64,000 nucleotides of DNA from Cupriavidus agavae. GTDB lineage: Bacteria; Pseudomonadota; Gammaproteobacteria; Burkholderiales; Burkholderiaceae. Under the pieces are notes generated by a model. It made no database searches, had not been told where the DNA came from, and worked only from the letters and a program-made list of their open reading frames with translations. Positions 9,549-17,300 of the stretch are shown in pieces (the first letter of the stretch is position 1; each line of letters opens with the position of its first letter). Made by a program: the position numbers and the translations under genes. The stretch lies in the NCBI RefSeq assembly GCF_004217045.1, contig NZ_SGXM01000002.1, positions 1 through 64,000 on the forward strand, given 5' to 3'.

Positions 9549-10469
9549 ATGATCGAAGTTCGCCACCTCCGCTCGCTGGTTGCCATTTCCGAATCGGGCA
9601 AGCTGGCCACCGCTGCCCAGCGCGTGCACCTGACGCAATCGGCGCTGTCGCACCAGATCAAGGCGCTCGAAGCCCACTTCGGGCTGCCGCTGTTCGAACG
9701 CACGCGCCAGGGGCTGGTGTTCACCCCGGCCGGGAACCACCTGCTGTCACTGGCGCTCCACGTGCTCGCGGCCATCGGCGATACCGAGCGCGACCTGGCC
9801 CGGCTCAAGGGCGAAAGCCATGGCGAACTGCGCGTGGTGCTCGAATGCCACACCTGCTTCGACTGGCTGATGCCCGTCATGGACGAATTCCGACGCCGCT
9901 GGCCCGAGGTGGAAATCGATCTGGTGGCGGGCTTCCATGCCGACCCGCTGGGCCTGATCGGCGAGGGCAAGGCGGACCTCGTCATCGGCTCGAAGCCGCC
10001 GCCCAGGCGCCGCCTGCACGTGGCGCCGCTGTTCCGCTTCGAGATCCTCGCGGTCATGGCCAACGAACACCGGCTGCGCAACAAGCGGCGCCTGGAAGCG
10101 GCCGATCTGGTGGGGGAGACGCTGATTACCTACCCGGTGCCCGAGGCGCGCATCGACCTGATCCGCGAGGTACTGGAGCCGGCCGGCATCCGCCTGCCGC
10201 GGCGCACGGCGGAGTTGACCGTGGCGGTGCTGCAACTGGTGGCCAGCCGGCGCGGCGTGGCGGCGCTGCCGAACTGGGGCGTGAAGAACTATGTCGACCA
10301 CGACTACGTACTGGCCAAGCGCATCGGCGCCAAGGGGCTGTGGAGCGAGTTGTACGCGGTGATGCCAACGCCGCTGGCCGAGCGCCCTTACGTCCGCGAA
10401 TTCGTGGCGATCGTCCGCGATATATGTGCGATGCAGCTCGATGGCATCGAACTGCTGCCCGAGCACTGA
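9549..10469 (+). CDS. metR: LysR-type regulator of methionine genes
   Basis: 306 residues. The start at 9549 gives MIEVRHLRSL, which aligns with the known MetR N-terminus, rather than the longer frame from 9504 that would run through the operator. The winged helix-turn-helix spans about residues 5-62 (LATAAQRVHLTQSALSHQIKALE), followed by the co-inducer domain. MetR activates metE, normally with homocysteine as co-inducer, and represses itself. The divergent position next to metE with a TGAA-N5-TTCA site fits this. Confidence 0.92.
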   Translation: MIEVRHLRSLVAISESGKLATAAQRVHLTQSALSHQIKALEAHFGLPLFERTRQGLVFTPAGNHLLSLALHVLAAIGDTERDLARLKGESHGELRVVLECHTCFDWLMPVMDEFRRRWPEVEIDLVAGFHADPLGLIGEGKADLVIGSKPPPRRRLHVAPLFRFEILAVMANEHRLRNKRRLEAADLVGETLITYPVPEARIDLIREVLEPAGIRLPRRTAELTVAVLQLVASRRGVAALPNWGVKNYVDHDYVLAKRIGAKGLWSELYAVMPTPLAERPYVREFVAIVRDICAMQLDGIELLPEH

Positions 10470-10472
10470 GGC

Positions 10473-10772
10473 TCAGGCGGCCAGCGCGGCGGCCTCCTGC
10501 GCGGCGTCGTCGAGCGTGTCCACATCCTCGGAGAACTCCGCGTCGACGATTTCGAGGTCCACGCCATGCGCCACGCGCCGCACAAACAGTTGCAGCAGCT
10601 CGACCATAGGCGCCTCGCAGACCAGCCGCACGGCGTTGGCACGGCTGGCGTCGAACTGCATGGTCTGGAGCGACAGCCCGGTTCGCCGGGCGTTGGCGAG
10701 CACCCATTCCAGGCTGCCGAAGACATCGGCGCGGTCAAGTTGGAGAGCAAGCTGGAGGGAGGGAAGCGACAT
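10473..10772 (-). CDS. Small ACT-domain protein, IlvM-like
   Basis: 99 residues. The core (about 5-75) reads like an ACT domain of the type found in the small regulatory subunit IlvM of acetolactate synthase II: a beta strand (LALQLDR), a helix (VFGSLEWVLANARRTG), paired strands (LSLQTMQF and AVRLVCEA) and a second helix (VELLQLFVRRV). The tail is acidic and alanine-rich. No catalytic acetolactate synthase gene is nearby. It sits between metR (tail to tail) and lrp (divergent), which suggests a role as a stand-alone amino-acid sensor. That is inference. No clear ribosome site is visible. Confidence 0.6.
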   Translation of the reverse strand: MSLPSLQLALQLDRADVFGSLEWVLANARRTGLSLQTMQFDASRANAVRLVCEAPMVELLQLFVRRVAHGVDLEIVDAEFSEDVDTLDDAAQEAAALAA

Positions 10773-10839
10773 GGCGGATCCGGATGTGATGGCGAAGACG
10801 CCCGGTTAATTTACCAGCGATGGCCAGGAATGGGCTTCT

Positions 10840-10929
10840 GAATATTCTCCTGTTTTGGGGTTTCTGGAGAACGAATCGAGAATATTTGGGTATATTCGCG
10901 GATAGATCTTTCTCTGATTGATATTCTCC
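10840..10929. promoter_or_regulatory. Repeated operator upstream of lrp-like gene
   Basis: GAATATTCTCC (10840-10850), its inverse CGAGAATATT (10877-10886) and GATATTCTCC (10920-10929) occur in an AT-rich patch of otherwise GC-rich DNA, directly before an Lrp/AsnC gene. Lrp-family octamers bind several spaced copies of such AT-rich sites, so autoregulation is likely. The last copy overlaps the region just before the start codon. Confidence 0.6.
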
Positions 10930-10932
10930 GTG

Positions 10933-11400
10933 ATGAATTCGCCCAAACTCGATGAAACCGACCGCCGCATCCTGCGCGAACTGCGCCGGGACGGGCGCCT
11001 GTCCAATGCCCGGCTTGCCGAGCGGGTAGGGCTGTCAGCCACGCCCTGCTGGAACCGGGTCAAGGCGCTGGAGGATGCGGGCGTCATCAGCGGCTATGCG
11101 GCGTTGCTGAACCAGAAGGCGCTGGGGCTGCCCGATACAGTGCTGATCGAAGTGACGCTCGACCGGCACGACGACGACATGCTGCACAAGTTTGGCGAGG
11201 CCCTGGCACTGTTGCCCGAGGTCATCGAGGCCCATCTGCTGACCGGGGAATACGACTACCTGATCAAGGTGGCCGTGGCGGGGACCGAGGGGTACGAGGA
11301 ATTCCTGCGCCACAAGCTCTACAAGCTGCCGGGGCTGCGGCACAGCCACTCCACCTTCGTGCTGCGCACGCTCAAGCGCGAGCTGTCGGTGGAGCCGTAA
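10933..11400 (+). CDS. Lrp/AsnC family regulator
   Basis: 155 residues, the normal size. The N-terminal helix-turn-helix begins LDETDRRILRELRRDGRLSN and is followed by LAERVGLSATPCWNRVKALE. The C-terminal RAM/ACT-like domain carries the family segment LTGEYDYLIKVAV (about residues 100-112). The start at 10933 is preferred because an ATG at 10918 lies inside the operator repeats. The family responds to amino acids. Which one cannot be told from this sequence. The neighbouring ACT-domain gene on the other strand shares the control region and is a plausible target. Confidence 0.9.
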   Translation: MNSPKLDETDRRILRELRRDGRLSNARLAERVGLSATPCWNRVKALEDAGVISGYAALLNQKALGLPDTVLIEVTLDRHDDDMLHKFGEALALLPEVIEAHLLTGEYDYLIKVAVAGTEGYEEFLRHKLYKLPGLRHSHSTFVLRTLKRELSVEP

Positions 11401-11485
11401 CCCGTAAGGCGAGGCGCGGTCATTGCGGGCGGGTATCATCGCGCTCGGCGCACGGCGCCGCCCCTCTCTTTTTGGCTGTTTTCCG

Positions 11486-12712
11486 ATGAATCCGACCGCG
11501 CTGAACCCGATCGCCATCTTTTTCGTACAGGCCTGCCTGGTGGTGGGGACACCGCTGGTGCTGTGGAACGTGCTGCGGATGCGCGGCGTGGTGCCGCTCG
11601 TGGTGATGCAGATCGCCGGTGGCATCGTGCTGGGGCCGTCGCTGCTTGGCGCCATCTGGCCCGAAAACTGGCAGGCGCTGTTCGGCGCGCAGAAGCTGAC
11701 GGCGCTGTCCGGCCTGCAATGGCTGGCGGTGGTGCTGTTTGCATTCCTGTCCGGGCTGCATCTGGGCGGGCCGGAAAGCCGGGGCATGCGGCGCATCGCC
11801 ATCGGCGCCGCCGTGGGCTGTGTGGTGGTGCCGTTCCTGCTGGGCGCCGGGGCGGGCTACCTGCTGGTGGCATGGCGGCCCAGCCTGGCCGGCACGGCGG
11901 CCACGCCATGGCAGTTTGCGATTGCCGTGGGCGTGTCGATGGCCGTGACCGCGCTGCCGGTGCTCGGCGCCATCCTGCGCGAGATGAAACTGACCGACAC
12001 CACGGCCGGCCGGCTCGCGCTGACCTGCTCGGCGTTCAGCGACGCGGCGATCTGGATCGTGCTGTCGTGCATCCTGGCCAGCACGGGGCAGGCCGCCCAC
12101 GATCCGCTGCGGCTCGTGCTCGGCGGGGCCATCTATGTGGCGATCATGCTGGGCGTGGTGCGTCCGCTGCTGGCCCGCGTGCTGCCCGGCCTGCAAGGCA
12201 ATGACGCCCGCCTGGCGACGGTGGTGGTGCTGGTTTTCGCGTCGGCGTGTGCCTCGGAACTGGTCGGGCTCCACTACATCCTGGGCGGATTCCTGGCCGG
12301 CGTGGTCCTGCCCCGGCAGGCCGCGGCCGAGATCGGCCGGCAACTGGAGCCGACCACCGTGGTGGTGCTGATGCCGTTCTTCTTCCTGATGACCGGCCTG
12401 CGCACTGACCTCAGTACGGCCAGCGGCGACGCGCTGGTGGTGTTCGCCGTCACCACGCTGGTGGCCGTGGGCGGCAAGATGGCCGGTACGGCACTGCCCG
12501 CGCGCTGGGCCGGGCTGGGCCGCCGCGATGCCTGGACGGTGGGCGCGCTGGCCCAGACCAAGGGCCTGATGGAAGTGGTAGTGCTGGCCATCCTGCTCGA
12601 AAACCAGCTGATCGGCACGGCGGCATTTTCGGGGCTGCTGCTGATGGCGCTGGCCACGACGGTGCTGGCCAAGCCGTTCACGCTGGCGGCACTGCGGCTG
12701 CGCGAGGGCTGA
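11486..12712 (+). CDS. CPA2-type cation:proton antiporter
   Basis: 408 residues with about 12 hydrophobic segments and no cytoplasmic TrkA domain. The Kef/NapA-type features are [13 protein letters not shown] near residue 42, the [20 protein letters not shown] helix about residues 152-171 and [15 protein letters not shown] about residues 261-275. These proteins exchange Na+ or K+ for protons across the inner membrane. I start at 11486 because the upstream extension is basic and lies over the promoter. The ribosome site is weak. Ion specificity cannot be assigned from this reading. Confidence 0.85.
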   Translation: MNPTALNPIAIFFVQACLVVGTPLVLWNVLRMRGVVPLVVMQIAGGIVLGPSLLGAIWPENWQALFGAQKLTALSGLQWLAVVLFAFLSGLHLGGPESRGMRRIAIGAAVGCVVVPFLLGAGAGYLLVAWRPSLAGTAATPWQFAIAVGVSMAVTALPVLGAILREMKLTDTTAGRLALTCSAFSDAAIWIVLSCILASTGQAAHDPLRLVLGGAIYVAIMLGVVRPLLARVLPGLQGNDARLATVVVLVFASACASELVGLHYILGGFLAGVVLPRQAAAEIGRQLEPTTVVVLMPFFFLMTGLRTDLSTASGDALVVFAVTTLVAVGGKMAGTALPARWAGLGRRDAWTVGALAQTKGLMEVVVLAILLENQLIGTAAFSGLLLMALATTVLAKPFTLAALRLREG

Positions 12713-12791
12713 GGCCCATGGCCGTTCAGCGAGTTTCGCAGGGTTTGCGTATATTAGTGGGCTCGCTTATCGAACCAGACAGGGCTCATCC

Positions 12792-13298
12792 ATGACGACG
12801 CAAACCGAAACCGCAATCCTGGCCGGAGGCTGCTTCTGGGGCATGCAGGACCTGCTGCGCCGCTACCCCGGCGTGCTGACCACGCGCGTGGGCTACACCG
12901 GCGGCGACGTCCCGAACGCCACCTACCGCAACCACGGCACCCACGCCGAGGGCATCGAGATCGTGTTCGATCCGAAGCAGATCAGCTTCCGCCAGATCCT
13001 CGAATTCTTCTTCCAGATCCACGACCCGAGCACCAAAAACCGCCAGGGCAACGATATCGGCACCAGCTACCGCTCGGCCATCTTCTACCGCGACGACGAA
13101 CAGAAGCGCGTGGCCGGGGAGACCATCGCCGATGTGGACGCGTCTGGCCTGTGGCCCGGCAAGGTCGTGACCGAACTGGCCCCCGCCGGCCCGTTCTGGG
13201 AGGCCGAGCCCGAACACCAGGACTATCTGGAACGCCTGCCGAACGGCTACACCTGCCACTTCATCCGCCCGGACTGGAAGCTGCCGCGGCGCGGCTGA
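12792..13298 (+). CDS. msrA: Peptide methionine-S-sulfoxide reductase
   Basis: 168 residues. MsrA reduces the S form of methionine sulfoxide in proteins, using thioredoxin. The active-site motif GGCFWGMQ (Cys14) is at the N-terminus, followed by the family segments [24 protein letters not shown] and [10 protein letters not shown]. No second, resolving Cys pair of the long type is seen beyond the single Cys in YTCHF near the end. No signal peptide, so it acts in the cytoplasm. It forms a single-gene unit, tail to tail with the toxin-antitoxin operon. Confidence 0.96.
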   Translation: MTTQTETAILAGGCFWGMQDLLRRYPGVLTTRVGYTGGDVPNATYRNHGTHAEGIEIVFDPKQISFRQILEFFFQIHDPSTKNRQGNDIGTSYRSAIFYRDDEQKRVAGETIADVDASGLWPGKVVTELAPAGPFWEAEPEHQDYLERLPNGYTCHFIRPDWKLPRRG

Positions 13299-13301
13299 GC
13301 A

Positions 13302-13688
13302 TCAGGCCGCAGGGCGCTCGACGAGCATGTCCAGCGGCACCGCCAGCGCGGCGGCCAGGGCGCGCACGATCTCCAGGCTGCCCTCGCGCTTGCGGTTCTC
13401 GATCTGGCTCAGGTACGGCTTGCTGAGCCCGGCGGCGGTGGCCAGCGCGTCCTGGGTCAGCCGCCGGTAGTCGCGCCACGCCTTGATGGGGTGATCGCCG
13501 GCCAGCTGCGCGTCGAGGACCGCGGCCGGCACCCGAACGCCATCGTCGGCCGCGATGGTGGCGTCATAAAGCAGCGCGTCCTCGGCATCCTCGATGAGAT
13601 GCTTGACGCGCTCCCAGATATCGATGGGCACCACGGCGTACTCGCGCCGGCCTTCGTGCTCGATGAACTGGATGGTAGTAGTGGTCAT
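13302..13688 (-). CDS. Antitoxin with Xre-type helix-turn-helix
   Basis: 128 residues. The N-terminal part (about 1-60) resembles a Phd/YefM-like strand-helix fold (IQFIEHEGRREYAVVPIDIWERVKHLIED), and residues 70-122 are a Cro/CI helix-turn-helix (LTQDALATAAGLSKPYLSQIENRKREG). Such composite antitoxins bind both toxin and operator. Its start overlaps the toxin stop by four bases, which gives translational coupling. The toxin gene comes first, as in higBA-type operons. Confidence 0.88.
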   Translation of the reverse strand: MTTTTIQFIEHEGRREYAVVPIDIWERVKHLIEDAEDALLYDATIAADDGVRVPAAVLDAQLAGDHPIKAWRDYRRLTQDALATAAGLSKPYLSQIENRKREGSLEIVRALAAALAVPLDMLVERPAA

Positions 13689-13942
13689 TGGTATGCGCTC
13701 CCACGGGGTTTGATGTTCAGGACGACAATGACGAGCCGGCCTGACTGGATGTGATACAGCACCCGCCAGTCGCCGACCCGCAGCCGGAACCCTTCACGGC
13801 CCGCAAGCTTGCGGACATTGGCATTTGCCGCGTAAGGATCCTGTGCAAGCAGGTCGATCCTGGCGCGGATGTTTGAAGCGACATTGCGCGGCATCGAGAC
13901 AAGTTGTTGCGCAGCCTGCCTGGTGAATTCGATTTGGTACAT
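13685..13942 (-). CDS. RelE/ParE-family toxin
   Basis: 85 residues, typical for the family. The pattern is YQIEFTRQAAQQLVSMP, then RIDLLAQDPYAANANVRKLAG, then FRLRVGDWRVLYHIQ, which is the conserved core of RelE-type mRNA interferases, with the basic and aromatic residues R, W and Y in the last strands. It is the first gene of a two-gene operon with the antitoxin and has a palindromic operator seven bases before its start. RelE toxins cleave mRNA in the ribosome. ParE relatives hit gyrase. The sequence favours RelE but does not settle it. Confidence 0.88.
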   Translation of the reverse strand: MYQIEFTRQAAQQLVSMPRNVASNIRARIDLLAQDPYAANANVRKLAGREGFRLRVGDWRVLYHIQSGRLVIVVLNIKPRGSAYQ

Positions 13943-13948
13943 GCGGAT

Positions 13949-13965
13949 GTTAGCTTATCGCTAAC
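13949..13965. promoter_or_regulatory. Toxin-antitoxin operator
   Basis: GTTAGC and GCTAAC form a perfect inverted repeat around TTATC, immediately upstream of the toxin start on the minus strand. It is the natural site for autorepression by the helix-turn-helix antitoxin. Confidence 0.65.
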
Positions 13966-14214
13966 GATATGCAAACAAAAGTTGCAGGCATCGTTGCGCG
14001 ATCGACACAGGGGCGGCTTCCTGCCATCGAGCCATCGCATTCAGATGCCGTACGCGGGCTCGGTGGGCGTCGGCAGAGTAGGAGAGGCGGCGGTCAGTGG
14101 CTTTGAGGCGCCACAACGTCTCATGGCAGTTTCAGCACTTTGAGATTCCGCTGATATCGACGGAATCCGGAAAGTCCATGGCGAGTGACCTCGTCACCCA
14201 TGGGGATAGGATGA
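13966..14214. other. Intergenic region with no gene seen
   Basis: Less GC-rich than the surroundings and without a supported ORF. It separates the toxin-antitoxin operon from the SOS-controlled uvrA gene. Only the sites listed on either side are recognisable. Confidence 0.5.
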
Positions 14215-14230
14215 CTGTACGTTTATACAG
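14215..14230. promoter_or_regulatory. LexA (SOS) box
   Basis: CTGTACGTTTATACAG is a perfect CTGT-N8-ACAG LexA site. It lies about 95 bases upstream of the uvrA start and is followed directly by TATAGT, a possible -10 element. No gene diverges from it, so uvrA is the target. Confidence 0.85.
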
Positions 14231-14324
14231 TATAGTTACGTGATCATCGGCGCCCGGCGCGCCTCCGCTGTCGTGTGAAACCACTTCAGCAATCGATTTC
14301 AACCTATTGATTCGAGGCAAGAAA

Positions 14325-17300
14325 TTGTCAGATTCCGGCACGATCCGCATTCGCGGTGCCCGTCAGCACAATCTCAAGAACGTTGACCTGGACCTGCACA
14401 CGGGGCAGATGACCGTGGTCACTGGTCCGTCGGGATCGGGCAAGTCGAGTCTGGTGTTCGACACGCTGTACGCCGAGGGGCAGCGGCGCTATGTCGAGAC
14501 GTTCAGTGCCTATGCGCGCCAGTTCCTGGACCGCATGGACCGGCCGCAGGTCGACAAGGTGGATGGCGTGCCGCCGGCGATTGCCATCGACCAGACCAAT
14601 CCGGTGCGCAGCTCGCGGTCGACGGTCGGCACGATGACCGAGCTGAACGATCACCTGAAGCTGCTCTACGCGCGCGCGGCCGAGCTGTTCGACCGCCAGA
14701 CCGCGCTGCCGGTGCGGCACGATTCCCCCGAGACGATCTATACCGAGCTGCTGGCCCGCACGGCGGCCGGGCAGCCGTTTGCCGACGCGCGGCTGGTGGT
14801 GACGTTTCCGGTCGAATTGCCCGAATCCGCCACGGAAGCCGAGGTCGAGCAGTGGCTGTCGGTCAGCGGCTACACGCGGGTGCACGGCCAGCGGATCGTG
14901 GAATCGGCCACGGGCCGGCGAAAGGTGCTCGACGTGGTGGCAGACCGGTTCCGCGTCGGCAACGTCGAGAAAGCACGGGCGCTGGAAGCGATCGAAGCGT
15001 CACTCAAGCGTGGCAGCGGCCGCGTCAGCGTGCAGGTGGTGACGGACGAGGGCGACGGCCCGGTCTGGAAGTTCTCGACCGGCCTGCACAGCCCGGAAAG
15101 CGATATCCGCTACGCCGATCCGCAGCCGGCGCTGTTCTCGTTCAACTCGGCCTACGGCGCGTGCGAGACATGCCGGGGTTTCGGACGCGTGATCGGCGTC
15201 GACCTCGGGCTGGTGATTCCCGATGGCCGCAAGTCGCTGCGCGATGGCGCGATCAAGCCGATGCAGACGCCGGCGTGGAAAGAGTGCCAGGACGACCTGA
15301 TGCGCTACGCGGCCAAGGCCGGCATTCCACGCGATCTGGCGTGGAACCAGCTCAGCGAGGCTGAGCAGCACTGGGTGATCCACGGCTCGCCGGACTGGAC
15401 CGGCCAGTGGAACAAGCAGTGGTACGGCGTGATGCGGTTCTTCAGCTATCTGGAGTCCAAGGCATACAAGATGCACATCCGCGTGCTGCTGTCGAAGTAC
15501 CGCAGCTACACGCCGTGCGAAACCTGTGGCGGCGCGCGGCTGAAGACAGAGGCGCTGCTGTGGCGCCTGGGCAGCAAGGACAACGCCGATACGGTGCTGG
15601 CACCGGCCGCCCGCTTCCTGCCGCGTGGCGTGGACTGGGACCGCAGCCAGCTCGAAGCCCTGCCGGGCCTGACCGTCCACGACCTGATGCTGATGCCGAT
15701 TGCGCGCATCCGCCGCTTCTTCGACGACCTGACGCTGTCGAGCGCGCTGCTCGATGACGCGCTCAAGCTGCTGCTGGCCGAAGTGCGCACGAGACTGAAG
15801 TATTTGTGCGACGTGGGTCTGGGCTACCTGACCCTGGACCGCCAGAGCCGCACGCTGTCCGGTGGCGAGGTGCAGCGGATCAACCTCACCACCGCGCTCG
15901 GCACGTCGCTGGTCAACACGCTGTTCGTGCTGGACGAGCCCAGCATCGGGTTGCATCCGCGCGACCTGAACCGGATCGTCGAGGCGATGCACCGGCTGCG
16001 CGATGCCGGCAATACGCTGGTGGTGGTGGAACACGATCCGTCGGTGATGCTGGCGGCAGACCGCCTGATCGACATGGGCCCGGGGCCGGGCGAGCGTGGC
16101 GGGGAGATCATTTTCGACGGCTCGCCGGACGCGATCCGCAAGGAACGCACGCTGACCGGCGACTACCTTGGCGGGCGCCGCCGCGTGACCGACGCGTCCG
16201 ACTGGCAATCCCGGCCGGTGGACGCGGCCACGCCGCGCCTGACGCTGGAAGGCGCGAGCGAGCATAACCTCAAGGACGTGACGGTCGGCATCCCCCTGAA
16301 CCGGCTGGTCTGCGTGACAGGCGTGTCCGGTTCGGGCAAGTCCACGCTGCTGCAGGATGTGCTCTATCCGGCGCTGGCGCGCCATTTTGGCAAGGCGACC
16401 GAATCGCCGGGCGCGTTCCGCGACCTGATCGGCGCCGAGCAGGTGGATGACGTGGTCTTCGTGGACCAGTCGCCGATCGGCAAGACCGCGCGGTCGAATC
16501 CGGCCAGCTATGTCGGGGCCTTCGACGAGATCCGCAAGCTGTTCGCCAAGGCGCCGCTGGCACTGCAACGCGGCTATACGGCGGGGACCTTCAGCTTCAA
16601 CTCTGGCGACGGGCGCTGCCCCACCTGCGGCGGCTCGGGGTTCGAGCACGTGGAAATGCAGTTCCTGTCGGACGTCTACCTGCGCTGCCCCGACTGCGAC
16701 GGCACCCGGTATCGCGCCGAAGTGCTGGAGGTCAGGATCGAGCGGGCCGCACGCGGCCAGGCCCCGCGCCAGCTCAGCGTGGCCGATGTGCTGGAACTGA
16801 CGGTCAGCGAGGCCACGGCGCTGTTCGAGGGCGATGGTCCGGTGCTGCGCGTGCTGGCCCCGATCGCCGATGTGGGTCTGGAATACGTGAAACTGGGCCA
16901 GCCCGTGCCGACGCTGTCGGGTGGCGAGGCGCAGCGCCTGAAGCTGGCCGGCTTCCTGGCCGAGACGGCGGCGGCGCAGCCGGTGAAGAACCGCAAGGCG
17001 GTGGTGCTGCCCAAGCGGCTGTTCATGTTCGACGAGCCGACTACCGGCCTGCATTTCGATGACATCGCCAAGCTCATGCGCGCGTTCGGCAAGCTGCTCG
17101 ACGGCGGGCATTCGCTGATCGTGATCGAGCACAACCTCGATGTGATCCGGGCCTCGGACTGGATCATCGACCTCGGGCCGGAAGGCGGCGATGGGGGCGG
17201 CGAACTGCTGTGCGAGGGCACGCCCGAAGACGTCAAGGGCTGCGCGAACTCGTATACCGGCCACGCGTTGATCGCCTACGACAAGGCGCTCGGGGACGGC

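Noticed and set aside
11420..11485. Shared promoter motif with the recombinase gene (GGGTATCATCGCGC at both)
   Set aside because: Both regions hold GGGTATCATCGCGC, but this fits a common -10-like TATCAT element in high-GC promoters. Two cases are not enough to claim a regulon.
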